A stretch of DNA of 64,000 nucleotides, from the NCBI RefSeq assembly GCF_004522235.1, contig NZ_SDLT01000013.1, positions 62,001 to 126,000 of the forward strand, in the 5' to 3' direction. The position numbers and the translations under genes were made by a program. Origin of the DNA: Amycolatopsis nivea (lineage in GTDB: Bacteria > Actinomycetota > Actinomycetes > Mycobacteriales > Pseudonocardiaceae). The notes under the pieces were generated by a model. It was given only the letters and a program-made list of their open reading frames with translations, was not told where the DNA came from and did no database searches. Positions 56,295 through 64,000 of the stretch are shown piece by piece; the first letter of the stretch is position 1, and every line of letters starts with the position of its first letter.

Positions 56295-57692
56295 GTGCGC
56301 ACGGAGTGGGCCAGTTCGCTGAGTGAAGACCTCCACCTCGACCTGCGCGGGCCTCGCCTGCGCGACGGCCTGATGGAGGCCCTGCGGGACGCCATCCGCA
56401 CCGGACGGCTCACCCCGGGCGCGAAACTGCCGTCCAGCCGCACGCTCGGCGCGGATCTCGGAATCGCCCGGAACACCGTGGCGCAAGCGTATGCGGAACT
56501 CGTCGCCGAAGGCTGGCTCACCGCGCGGCAAGGCGCCGCAACCCGGGTTGCCCCGCGCGCCGAGATCGCGCCCGCACCGGCCGTGCCGAAGCCTGCTTCG
56601 CGACACCGGATCGTGCACGACCTACGCCCCGGACAACCCGATCTGTCCGCGTTCCCCCGCGCAGACTGGCTTAAAGCCGCGCGCCGCGCCCTGACCGACG
56701 CGCCAGACGACGCGTTCGGCTACGGCGGTCCGTACGGCCGTCCAGAGCTACGCGAAGCCGTAGCCGCGTACCTCGCCCGTACGCGCGGCGTACGCGCACA
56801 CCCGGACCAGATCATGCTCTGTACCGGTACGTCGCACAGTCTCATCGTGCTCGCCGAAGTCCTGAAGCAACGTGAAACGCGAGCAGTCGCCGTCGAGTCG
56901 TACGGCCTGCAGGTACATCGCGCGCATCTCGCGAAGGTCGGCCTCGACACTCCGCAGTTGCCGGTGGACGCCGACGGCGCAAAAGTCGAACGCCTCGACG
57001 ACCTGCCCGACGTCGGCGCGGTGTTGCTGACGCCGTCGCACCAGTTCCCCACCGGCGTCGCGCTGCATCCGGACCGCCGCGCCGCGGTGGTGGACTGGGC
57101 GCGCCGGACCGGCGGCCTGGTGCTGGAGGACGACTACGACGGCGAGTTCCGCTACGACCGCAGCCCGGTCGGCGCGATGCAGGGACTAGACCCGGAGCAC
57201 GTGATTTACCTTGGCACCACAAGCAAAGCGCTCGCCCCGGGACTCCGGCTGGGCTGGATGGTGCTGCCGCCGCGGATCGCCAGGGCCGCCGCCGAGGTCA
57301 AGGGCGACCGCGACCCGTTCTCCGGCGTGCTCGACCAGCTCGCCATGGCCGAGTTCATCACTTCGGGTAGCTATGACCGGCACATCCGCGCGATGCGGCT
57401 GCACTACCGCCGCCGGCGCGACCAGCTCGTCGCGGCACTGGCCGAACACGCGCCGAACACGCGGGTGACCGGGCTGTCCGCCGGTTTGCAGGTACTGGTG
57501 GACGTCCCGCCCGGGGAGGAAGACGCGGTGGTGCAAGGGTCCGCGTGGCAGGGGCTGGCCATGCACGGGCTCGGCGCGTTCCGCCATCCCGACGCGCCCG
57601 CGGACCGCGACGCCCTGGTGATCGGCTACAGCACCCCGTCGGCCAGCGCGTGGTCGGGCGCGCTGGCGGCGCTGTGCCGGGTGCTGCCCTAG
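56295..57692 (+). CDS. MocR/PdxR-family regulator (GntR HTH fused to an aminotransferase-like domain)
   Basis: 465-aa protein. An N-terminal winged helix (GLMEALRDAIRTGRLTPGAK, TLGADLGIARNTVAQAYAEL) is joined to a fold-type I aminotransferase domain with GYGGPYGRPELREAVAAYLA, EDDYDGEFRYD and the PLP Lys in LGTTSKALAPGLRLGWM. Such regulators bind PLP or amino acids and often control the divergent gene, here the AhpD-like gene 46 bp away. The spacer has TGGCAC and TGGTCC about 13 bp apart as possible contact points. GTG 56295 fits the family N-terminus. Confidence 0.9.
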   Translation: MRTEWASSLSEDLHLDLRGPRLRDGLMEALRDAIRTGRLTPGAKLPSSRTLGADLGIARNTVAQAYAELVAEGWLTARQGAATRVAPRAEIAPAPAVPKPASRHRIVHDLRPGQPDLSAFPRADWLKAARRALTDAPDDAFGYGGPYGRPELREAVAAYLARTRGVRAHPDQIMLCTGTSHSLIVLAEVLKQRETRAVAVESYGLQVHRAHLAKVGLDTPQLPVDADGAKVERLDDLPDVGAVLLTPSHQFPTGVALHPDRRAAVVDWARRTGGLVLEDDYDGEFRYDRSPVGAMQGLDPEHVIYLGTTSKALAPGLRLGWMVLPPRIARAAAEVKGDRDPFSGVLDQLAMAEFITSGSYDRHIRAMRLHYRRRRDQLVAALAEHAPNTRVTGLSAGLQVLVDVPPGEEDAVVQGSAWQGLAMHGLGAFRHPDAPADRDALVIGYSTPSASAWSGALAALCRVLP

Positions 57693-57854
57693 ATCACTCG
57701 ACGCCGAGCCTGACCTCGGTCGATTTCACCAGTGCGGCGACCCGGAACTCCTTCGCAACTGGACAGAACACGTTCACCGCAAAGGGAAACCCGCCGCTTC
57801 GCCGACGTCGGTTGCGAGGTTTCGAGGCGGTTCGCGCCGGGCACCGATTCGCGA

Positions 57855-57879
57855 GTTTGGCGCCCGGCAGAGCGGGTAG
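57855..57879 (+). promoter_or_regulatory. Possible sigma-B-type promoter of the CsbD gene
   Basis: GTTTGG at 57855-57860 and GGGTAG at 57874-57879 with a 13-nt spacer resemble the GTTT/GGGTA promoters of general-stress sigma factors. CsbD genes are stress-induced through such factors in other Gram-positives. Spacing is one short of ideal. Confidence 0.42.
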
Positions 57880-57912
57880 CCGAAGCGCGAGGCACGAAAG
57901 GGAGGACCCATC

Positions 57913-58089
57913 GTGAACGACAAAGCCGAGAACAAGGCCGAAGAGCTCAAGGGCCGCGCCAAGGAAGCCGTAGGCAACGCCACGGACAACGAGCAGTGGC
58001 AGGCCGAAGGCAAGGCGGAGCAGGGCAAGGGCAACCTCAAGCAGGCCGCCGAGAAGGTCAAGGACGCGTTCAAGAGCACGAAGGACTGA
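57913..58089 (+). CDS. CsbD-family stress protein (58 aa)
   Basis: Short highly charged protein beginning VNDKAENKAEELKGRAKEAV and ending KVKDAFKSTKD, the CsbD pattern (GRAKEAVGNATDNEQWQAEG). The function of CsbD proteins is unknown; they accumulate under general stress. GTG 57913 has GGAGG about 7 nt upstream. Followed at once by a terminator. Confidence 0.9.
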   Translation: MNDKAENKAEELKGRAKEAVGNATDNEQWQAEGKAEQGKGNLKQAAEKVKDAFKSTKD

Positions 58090-58098
58090 CGCGTCGGC

Positions 58099-58128
58099 GA
58101 AGCCCGGGGCATCCGTGCCCCGGGCTTC
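58099..58128. terminator. Hairpin terminator, perfect 13-bp stem
   Basis: GAAGCCCGGGGCA at 58099-58111 pairs perfectly with 58116-58128 across a TCCG loop. It begins 9 nt after the CsbD stop codon and shields the TetR promoter downstream. Confidence 0.83.
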
Positions 58129-58143
58129 TTCGTGCCCTCAAAC

Positions 58144-58176
58144 TTGCGTAACACGCAAACTTTGCGCGTCGCGCAA
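58144..58176. promoter_or_regulatory. Twin palindromic operator, probable TetR autoregulatory site
   Basis: TTGCGT-AAC-ACGCAA at 58144-58158 and TTGCGC-GTC-GCGCAA at 58162-58176. The two palindromes are the same type (TTGCGY-N3-RCGCAA), with centres 18 bp apart, about 20 bp before the TetR start at 58198. TATGGT at 58186-58191 may be the -10 element, so binding would cover the promoter. Confidence 0.7.
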
Positions 58177-58197
58177 GCGGCGCGCTATGGTGGTCTC

Positions 58198-58806
58198 ATG
58201 ACCGAGCGACCGAACCTGCGAGACCGCCGCCGCCAAGAGACCCGGGTCGACATCTCCTGGGCGGCAGTCCGGCTCACAGTCGAGCGCGGTCTGTCGAACG
58301 TGACAATCGAGGACATCGCCCGCGAAGCGGGAGTTTCGCCGCGCACCGTCAACAATTACTTCTCCAGCAAGGCCGAAGCGATCGTCGCCCGGCACCAGGA
58401 CCGGGCTCGCGGGATCGCTGATCACCTCCGCGCGCGCCCGGCGTCGGAACCGCTGTGGACCGCGTTGCGGGAGGCGTCGCTCATGCAGCTCGACGCCGAC
58501 CGCGGCACCTCCCCCGGCGGCGGCAACGATCCGCAGTGGACGGCCGGCGTCCAGGTCATGATCGCCGAACCCGCGCTGGCGGGCGAATTCCTCAAAGCCA
58601 ATGTCGCGGCCGAAGAAGCACTGGCCGAGGCGATCGCGGAACGCCTCGGCGCGGACGTCCACGATCTCCGCGTCCAGCTCATCGCCACCACCGCGGGCGG
58701 CGTGCTGCGGGCAGTCATCCAGGAGTGGCTGCGCACCGCCCCGTCCGCGGACCTGACCGCCATCGTGCACCGGGCGTTCGACACGCTCGCCGAGGTGCTT
58801 CCCTGA
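58198..58806 (+). CDS. TetR-family transcriptional regulator
   Basis: 202-aa repressor. N-terminal HTH: VTIEDIAREAGVSPRTVNNY followed by FSSKAEAIVARHQ. The rest is the helical ligand-binding domain. ATG 58198 lies only a few bases after the putative -10 element. It is followed after 18 nt by an FAD monooxygenase gene on the same strand, which it probably controls together with itself through the palindromes upstream. Confidence 0.9.
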   Translation: MTERPNLRDRRRQETRVDISWAAVRLTVERGLSNVTIEDIAREAGVSPRTVNNYFSSKAEAIVARHQDRARGIADHLRARPASEPLWTALREASLMQLDADRGTSPGGGNDPQWTAGVQVMIAEPALAGEFLKANVAAEEALAEAIAERLGADVHDLRVQLIATTAGGVLRAVIQEWLRTAPSADLTAIVHRAFDTLAEVLP

Positions 58807-58824
58807 TCCCGCAAGGAGATCCCC

Positions 58825-60360
58825 ATGTCCGACATCGTCATCGCGGGCGCCGGGCCGAACGGCCTGATGCTCGCCGCCGAACTCTGCCTCGCCGGGGTCC
58901 GCCCCATTGTCCTGGAACGGCTCGCCGAACCTGACGGGCTGCGCCGTGCCAACGGTCTCGTCGGCCAAGTGGTGCCGCTGCTGCACCGGCGCGGGCTGTT
59001 CGAGAAGCTCGCCGAGGTCCCCGAACCCACGCCGGTCCCGCGGTTCGTCTTCGGCGCGTTCCCGGTCGAATTCGCCGACCTGCCCAGAAATCCGATGTAC
59101 ATCCTGCCGAAGCCGCAGCACGAACTGGAGCAGATGCTGATCGAGCACGTCCGCGCGCTCGGCGCCGATCTCCGCCGCGGCCACGAAATCACCGGCTTCA
59201 CCCAGGACGAGAATTCGGTGACCGTGCAGGTGCAGGGACCGGACGGGCCCTACGAACTCGCCGCTGAGTACCTGGTCGGCGCGGACGGCGGACGCAGCAC
59301 GGTGCGCAAGCTCGCCGGAATCGACTTTCCCGGGGTCAGCTGGGACGAAACGGTGTCCCGCAGCGCGAATGTGCGGATCCCGCAGTCCTTCGTCGATCCG
59401 GTGACTGGCGGGCTGAAGCTGGAGACCGGCGTCATCCCGCCGTTCCAGCACCACCGGACGGAAACCGGGTTGTTCGTGTTCGCGCCGTTCGATCCGGCGA
59501 ACCCGGCGCTGTCGGTCACCGAACACAGCGGTGCCGCCGATTTCGCCGAGGACGATCCGCTGACCATGGAAGAACTGCGCGCGAGCGTGCAGCGGGTGCT
59601 TGGGGTCGATCTGCCGCTCGAACCGCCGTCCGGTCCCGGCCCGTTCCTGCTGCGCAGGCTGTCCGGCGGCAACACCCGGATCGCCGAGACCTACCGGCGG
59701 GGCCGGGTGCTGCTGGTCGGCGACGCGGCCCACGTGCATTCCGCGCTCGGCGGCCCGGGGCTCAACCTCGGTCTGCAAGACGCGGCGAACCTCGCGTGGA
59801 AGCTCGCCGCGGAGGTGCGGGGCTGGGCTCCGCCGGGGCTGCTCGACAGTTACGAGGCCGAGCGCCGTCCGGTGAGCGAGCGCGTCGTGATGCACACCCA
59901 GGCGCAGAGCGCGCTCGTCGCGCCCGGCCCGGAAGTCACCGCGCTGCGCGAATTCTTCGTCGAACTGCTCGACTCTCCGGATACGCGGCAGCACATCGCC
60001 GACCTGATGTCCGGCGCGGACATCCACTACGGCACCGACCCGGACAGCGGCCGGTGGGCGCCCGACTTGCCGCTCGCCGACCCAGGCCCGCTGACCGCCG
60101 CATACCAAGCCGCGCGCCCGGTACTGCTGGACCTGACGCCCGGCGCAGTGCTCGCCGACGTCGCCGCGCCATGGGAAGACCGCGTCACCACCGTGTCCAC
60201 CACGGCAACCGGCAACGCACCCACCGCGCTGCTCATCCGTCCGGACGGCTATGTCGCCTGGTCCTCCACGGACGCCGAGCCGGACGTCGAAGCGCTCCGA
60301 ACCGCGCTCACGCAGTGGTTCGGCGCACCGGTCAGGTCAGCCGTGTCGTCGCCACGTTGA
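58825..60360 (+). CDS. FAD-dependent aromatic hydroxylase (PHBH fold, RdmE/Rox-like)
   Basis: 511-aa class A flavoprotein monooxygenase. GAGPNGLMLAAEL (FAD dinucleotide motif, residues 7-19), DG motif in EYLVGADGGRSTVRKL, and GD motif in RVLLVGDAAHVHSALGGPGL. The thioredoxin-like C-terminal domain fits antibiotic-tailoring and drug-inactivating hydroxylases. With its TetR repressor it looks like an inducible drug or xenobiotic detoxification pair rather than part of the macrolactam cluster. AAGGAG precedes the ATG. Confidence 0.88.
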   Translation: MSDIVIAGAGPNGLMLAAELCLAGVRPIVLERLAEPDGLRRANGLVGQVVPLLHRRGLFEKLAEVPEPTPVPRFVFGAFPVEFADLPRNPMYILPKPQHELEQMLIEHVRALGADLRRGHEITGFTQDENSVTVQVQGPDGPYELAAEYLVGADGGRSTVRKLAGIDFPGVSWDETVSRSANVRIPQSFVDPVTGGLKLETGVIPPFQHHRTETGLFVFAPFDPANPALSVTEHSGAADFAEDDPLTMEELRASVQRVLGVDLPLEPPSGPGPFLLRRLSGGNTRIAETYRRGRVLLVGDAAHVHSALGGPGLNLGLQDAANLAWKLAAEVRGWAPPGLLDSYEAERRPVSERVVMHTQAQSALVAPGPEVTALREFFVELLDSPDTRQHIADLMSGADIHYGTDPDSGRWAPDLPLADPGPLTAAYQAARPVLLDLTPGAVLADVAAPWEDRVTTVSTTATGNAPTALLIRPDGYVAWSSTDAEPDVEALRTALTQWFGAPVRSAVSSPR

Positions 60361-61141
60361 CGAGCGCCCCGGCCGGGAGCGTGCCGTCCGGAGTCACCAG
60401 CGGCCGGGACGCTACCTTGAACGCGGTCCGCAGCCCCAGCAGCTGCGTCTCGTCCAGGGCTTCGACCTGGTAGTAGGTGTCGTGGCAGGTCTGCCAGACC
60501 GAATCCGGCGTGCCGGAGAGGTCCACCCGCAGCTGGTGCCATTCGACCGGCGCGAATCCGGCCGGGCCGAGCAGCGCGTCGAGGCCTTCGCGGGTGCGGC
60601 TGCGCGGGTCGCCGGAGGTCGGCACCTGCCGGTCCTCGGCCACCACCGCGAAGAGCGGCCGGGCGACCTTCAGGAACACCTCGAGGGCGTCGGTCCCGCC
60701 GCCGCCCACGCCGATCACGAAGGCGCCGCCGGGCCGCAGCACGCGGGCGGTCTCGGCGATCACCTTCTCGACATCGGACATGAGCATCAGCGCCATGTGC
60801 GACACGACCGCGTCGTAGCTGTCGTCCTCGAACGGCAGTTCCTGCGCGCGGCCGGGTCGCAGGTCCGCGTCGGCGAGCCCAGCCCGGGCGCGCGCGACCT
60901 CCAACTGCTTGGCGGAAAGGTCGATGCCGGCGAGCTTTCCGGTACCGCGACCGGCGAGCACCGCCAGCAGCGCGCCGTCCCCGCAGCCGAGGTCGAGCAC
61001 GCTGTCCGGCTTGCCGACGTGGTCGGCGAACGCCTCGTACACCGAGCGTCCGTCGACCCGGCCCCGCTCGGCCAGTTCGGACGCGGCTGCCGGGTTCCGG
61101 TCGTGAAAATCGCGGAGGAACTCTTCGGCAGGCGTCATCAT
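60332..61141 (-). CDS. Class I SAM-dependent methyltransferase (paralog 1)
   Basis: 269-aa enzyme. SAM motif I is VLDLGCGDGALLAVLAG, then KLAGIDLSAKQLEVARAR, RAQELPFEDDSYDAVVSHMA and RVLRPGGAFVIGVGG. The methyl acceptor is unknown. Start ATG 61141 or the next ATG 61138. Its 3' end overlaps the convergent monooxygenase gene by 29 bp. It is a tandem relative of the protein at 61165-61986. Confidence 0.88.
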   Translation of the reverse strand: MMTPAEEFLRDFHDRNPAAASELAERGRVDGRSVYEAFADHVGKPDSVLDLGCGDGALLAVLAGRGTGKLAGIDLSAKQLEVARARAGLADADLRPGRAQELPFEDDSYDAVVSHMALMLMSDVEKVIAETARVLRPGGAFVIGVGGGGTDALEVFLKVARPLFAVVAEDRQVPTSGDPRSRTREGLDALLGPAGFAPVEWHQLRVDLSGTPDSVWQTCHDTYYQVEALDETQLLGLRTAFKVASRPLVTPDGTLPAGALVNVATTRLT

Positions 61142-61164
61142 GTCCGAGACGGTAGCGCGAACGG

Positions 61165-61986
61165 TCACTTCAGCAGTTCCGTTTTCGCCAGGTTGACGCA
61201 CAGCCCCGCCGGAAGGAGGCCGTCCGCAGTGCGCAGGTGCTCGGTCTCGGCGAAGAAGGCCGAGCGGAGCCGGGCCAGTTGGGCGTCGTCGAGGGTGTCG
61301 GTCGAGTAATACGATTCGCAGCACAACGTCCACACCTCGTCCGGTGTGGCGGTCAGGTCGATCTCGTACGGCTCCCAGGAAACCGGCGCGAACCCGGTCG
61401 GAGCGAGCACCTCGTCGATCCCCTCGCGGTTCGACGTGCGCCGCTCGGCGGTGTAGGTGGCCCGCCGTTCCTCCGGCACCTCGCGGAACAACGGCCGGGC
61501 CAATTCGAGAAACACCGGCGTCGCGCCCGTCGATTCAGGACCGCCGACGACCAACGCGAAGGTCCCGCGCGAAACCAGCACCCGCGCGAGCTCGGCGGCG
61601 ACCGCCTCGGGGTCGTCCATGAGCATGAAGGCCATGTGCGACACAGCCGCGTCGTAGCTGTCATCCTCGAACGGCAGCTCCTGCGCGCGACCGTGATGCA
61701 GCCTCGCGTCGGCCAGCTCGGGCCGTTGCCGGGCAAGGTCCAGCTGCCCCGAGGACAGGTCGACACCAGCGAGCTTTTCCGCGCCACGGCGGGCGAAAAC
61801 GGCCAGCAGCGCACCGTCGCCGCAGCCGAGATCGAGCACCCGGCGCGCGGGCGCGACCCGGTCGGCCAGCACCTCGTAACTCGTCCGGCCGTCCCCGGTC
61901 ACCCGGCCGGACTCGATCAGCACGGACATCGCGTCCGGTTTGCGATCGTGGTACTCGCGCAGGTAATTCTCCGCGGCAGAGGTCAT
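61165..61986 (-). CDS. Class I SAM-dependent methyltransferase (paralog 2)
   Basis: 273-aa enzyme sharing motif I VLDLGCGDGALLAVFA, LAGVDLSSGQLDLARQR, RAQELPFEDDSYDAAVSHMA and the C-terminal LLPAGLCVNLAKTELLK with its neighbour. By eye more than half of the residues match, so the pair arose by tandem duplication. Start ATG 61986; the gene is 23 bp upstream of paralog 1 and divergent from the kinase at 62023. Confidence 0.88.
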   Translation of the reverse strand: MTSAAENYLREYHDRKPDAMSVLIESGRVTGDGRTSYEVLADRVAPARRVLDLGCGDGALLAVFARRGAEKLAGVDLSSGQLDLARQRPELADARLHHGRAQELPFEDDSYDAAVSHMAFMLMDDPEAVAAELARVLVSRGTFALVVGGPESTGATPVFLELARPLFREVPEERRATYTAERRTSNREGIDEVLAPTGFAPVSWEPYEIDLTATPDEVWTLCCESYYSTDTLDDAQLARLRSAFFAETEHLRTADGLLPAGLCVNLAKTELLK

Positions 61987-62022
61987 GCACCGACGGTAGC
62001 GAATTCCTGGTACCCCTGTGGC

Positions 62023-63453
62023 ATGGACGAAGAAGCTCTGCTCGGCATCGACGTCGGCACGACCGCGGTGAAAGTCGCGGCGTTCGCGGCGGACGGCCGG
62101 GAACTCGCGGCGCATTCGGTGCCCTACCCGATCGCGCGGCCGCGTCCCGGCTGGGCCGAACAGGACCCGGAAGACTGGTGGCACGCAACGGAAACCGCGC
62201 TCCGCACGGTCCTTTCCGGACTCCCCGCCGGTGCGGTGCGCGCGGCCGGGATAGTCAGCCAAGTCAACACCCACCTCCTCGTCGACCGAGACCTGCGGCC
62301 GCTCACCCCGGCGGTGATCTGGCAGGACCAGCGCTGCGCGGAGGTCGCCGCGGAACTCGACGCACGCTTCACCGACGACGACAAAAAACGCATCTGGGGC
62401 GGGCCGATCGTGCTCGATGCGTCGTTCGCGGGGGCCCGCGCCGTGTGGTTCGCGCGCGAGCAACCGGAGCTGTGGTCCCGTGCGCGATGGATGCTGAGCC
62501 CCAAGGACTTCATCGGCGCGCGGCTCACCGGACGCGTCGCGACCGACCTGCTGTCCGGCGTGCGCATCGCGGGCGCGTCGGGTTATCTGCCCGAAGCGGT
62601 CGCCCTCGTGGACGGACTCGGCGACCGGCTGCCGGAACTGCTCGCTCCCGAGGAACCTCTCGGTCACGCTGCCGTACTGGGCGACGCCCCGGTTGTCGTC
62701 GGAACCATGGACGCGTTCGGCGCCGTTTTCGGTACCCGCACAACAGAACCCGGCCGCGCCATGGTCACCTGCGGGACGTCGCTGGTCGTCGCGGCCGCCT
62801 CGCACCGGCACGAATCGGTCCGCGGCCTGGTCACCTTCCCGCCCCGCGGCGACCTCGTCGTGCACGCCGGACCAACGCAAGCAGCGGGCGACGCGGTGCG
62901 CTGGTGGAGCCGAGCGTCCGGACTGTCCGTGCCGGACGTGTTCGCTTCCGCCGCGGACGGCAGGCCCGGGGTGGTTTTCCTGCCTCACCTGCAAGGCGAA
63001 CGCGCCCCGCTGTGGGATCCGGATCTGCGCGGCAGTTTCCTCGGGCTGACCTCGTCCACCACCACCGCGGACCTGTCGCGAGCCGTCCTCACCGGAGTCG
63101 CGTTCTCCGCACGGCACGTGCTGGAAACCGTCGAAGAAGCCTGCGGCGAAACCCTTCCGTCGGTCACGTTCTCCGGCGGCGGCGCACGCAGTGACCTCTG
63201 GACCCAGCTCCACGCCGACGCGCTGTCCCGTCCCGTCGAACGCCTCCGCGTGCACGACAGCGCCGCGCTCGGCGCCGCCCTGCTCGGCGCAGTCGGCGCG
63301 GGCCGGTACCCGGACGTCGAAACCGCCGCCGCCGCGACCGTCGCCGTCGAGCGCACCTTCACGCCCGACACGGACCTGACCGGCCTGTACGAGGCGTATC
63401 GCGCGGCGCACGAAGGGCTGGCACGAGTGCACGAACGGCTGGCGCGATGGTGA
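62023..63453 (+). CDS. FGGY-family carbohydrate kinase
   Basis: 476-aa sugar kinase of the ASKHA fold. LLGIDVGTTAVKVAAFAADG is phosphate loop 1, TCGTSLVVAA and SGGGARSDLWTQ are the adenosine and second phosphate loops, GTMDAFGA carries the catalytic Asp. The sugar cannot be told; xylulose- and gluconate-type kinases share the motifs. ATG 62023 is 36 bp from the divergent methyltransferase. Confidence 0.88.
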   Translation: MDEEALLGIDVGTTAVKVAAFAADGRELAAHSVPYPIARPRPGWAEQDPEDWWHATETALRTVLSGLPAGAVRAAGIVSQVNTHLLVDRDLRPLTPAVIWQDQRCAEVAAELDARFTDDDKKRIWGGPIVLDASFAGARAVWFAREQPELWSRARWMLSPKDFIGARLTGRVATDLLSGVRIAGASGYLPEAVALVDGLGDRLPELLAPEEPLGHAAVLGDAPVVVGTMDAFGAVFGTRTTEPGRAMVTCGTSLVVAAASHRHESVRGLVTFPPRGDLVVHAGPTQAAGDAVRWWSRASGLSVPDVFASAADGRPGVVFLPHLQGERAPLWDPDLRGSFLGLTSSTTTADLSRAVLTGVAFSARHVLETVEEACGETLPSVTFSGGGARSDLWTQLHADALSRPVERLRVHDSAALGAALLGAVGAGRYPDVETAAAATVAVERTFTPDTDLTGLYEAYRAAHEGLARVHERLARW

Positions 63454-63457
63454 TCTA

Positions 63458-64000
63458 ATGGCCAGCATGGAGACCCTCCGCTACGGCAGCGAGCCCAGCC
63501 AGTTCGTCGAACTCCGCGGCACCCCGGGCGGGCGGGGCACCGCGATCCTGCTGCACGGCGGATGGTGGCGCGCCCGGCACGACCTGCACCAGCTCGACCC
63601 GATGGCCGCCGACCTGGTCGCCGCGGGCTGGTACGTGGCGAACGTCGAGTACCGCCGCATCGACGGCGACACCGGCGGCTGGCCGCGAACCCTGGACGAC
63701 GTGCGCGCCGCGATCGCCGCCGTCGACCGACCGGCCGAGCTGCCGACGGTCGCGATCGGGCACTCCGCGGGCGGACACCTGGCGCTGCTGGCCGGCGGAC
63801 TTTCCGGGGTCGTCGCGCTGGCCCCGATCACCGACGTTCCGCGCGCCCGAACCGAGGAACTGGGCGAAGGCGCCGCCGGACTGTTCCTAACTGGCGACGA
63901 CCCCGCGGCGTCGCCGATCCAGCAGCTCCCGCTCGGATGCCCGCAACTGGTCGTGCAAGGCGACGCCGACGTCCGGGTCCCCGTTGCGCACAGCCGCGAC
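63458..64000 (+). CDS. Alpha/beta hydrolase, truncated by the window edge
   Basis: 181 codons are visible. ILLHGGWWRARHDLHQLDPM is the HGGxW oxyanion-hole block and AIGHSAGGHLALLAG the nucleophile elbow; VVQGDADVRVPVAHS shows the acidic residue near the edge. Pattern fits kynurenine formamidase-like or BD-FAE-type esterases. Start ATG 63458, or ATG 63467, five bases after the kinase stop. Confidence 0.85.
   Translation, partial: MASMETLRYGSEPSQFVELRGTPGGRGTAILLHGGWWRARHDLHQLDPMAADLVAAGWYVANVEYRRIDGDTGGWPRTLDDVRAAIAAVDRPAELPTVAIGHSAGGHLALLAGGLSGVVALAPITDVPRARTEELGEGAAGLFLTGDDPAASPIQQLPLGCPQLVVQGDADVRVPVAHSRD

Noticed and set aside
60332..61986. Tandem methyltransferases as N-methylases of the predicted aminosugar
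   Set aside because: They are about 15 kb beyond the cluster border and next to unrelated genes; nothing links them to the sugar.

Overview
The window is GC-rich actinomycete DNA. Its tightly coupled operons, modular type I polyketide synthase (PKS), 13E12-type HNH gene and codon use fit a Pseudonocardiaceae genome, most likely Amycolatopsis or a close relative; this genus call is inference. About 45 kb (from beyond the left edge to roughly position 44,910) is most of a biosynthetic cluster for a glycosylated polyene macrolactam primed with a beta-amino acid. The rest is housekeeping and accessory genes.

Cluster layout. 1-590: start of a downstream PKS gene, cut by the window edge. 803-3165: EryCIII-like glycosyltransferase and sensor kinase. 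3371-6386: PIG-L deacetylase, UDP-HexNAc 6-dehydrogenase and a TSE[I/V]YG-type decarboxylase, which together suggest a UDP-2-amino-xylose route. 6440-9225: large LuxR-type regulator followed by a coupled 66-aa orphan HTH. 9514-12490: an insertion-like patch with an HNH (13E12) gene behind an SOS box, a PqqD-like protein, and three gene relics (TetR, metallo-beta-lactamase fold, ketosynthase). 12576-28343: first PKS, a loading ACP plus three malonyl KS-AT-DH-KR-ACP modules. 28452-38120: P450, glutamate mutase (two subunits), PLP decarboxylase, two adenylating enzymes, free ACP, acyltransferase and aminopeptidase, the complete VinH/I/O/N/M/L/K/J set known from vicenistatin. 38347-41401: a second copy of the glycosyltransferase-kinase pair, this time with a response regulator. 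41744-44764: type II thioesterase, carboxylase beta subunit and a repeat-extended epsilon subunit for malonyl-CoA supply.

How it works together (family knowledge plus inference). Glutamate is rearranged to 3-methylaspartate, loaded on the free ACP, decarboxylated to 3-aminoisobutyryl-ACP, protected with an amino acid (alanine in vicenistatin), moved to the PKS loading ACP, extended with malonyl units to conjugated double bonds, deprotected and cyclised outside this window. The product would then be glycosylated with an aminopentose and possibly oxidised by the P450. A CCCCTAAC direct-repeat motif recurs in the cluster's intergenic regions and was not seen in the flanks.

Right flank. 45019-47101: GNAT, glyoxalase-fold and GNAT proteins. 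47113-51054: Lrp regulator and branched-chain 2-oxoacid dehydrogenase operon. 51061-55393: a four-gene exopolysaccharide operon resembling ica logic, including an unannotated-size 57-aa membrane protein. 55763-58089: AhpD-like protein, MocR regulator and CsbD. 58198-64000: TetR and FAD monooxygenase, two tandem methyltransferases, an FGGY kinase and a truncated alpha/beta hydrolase.
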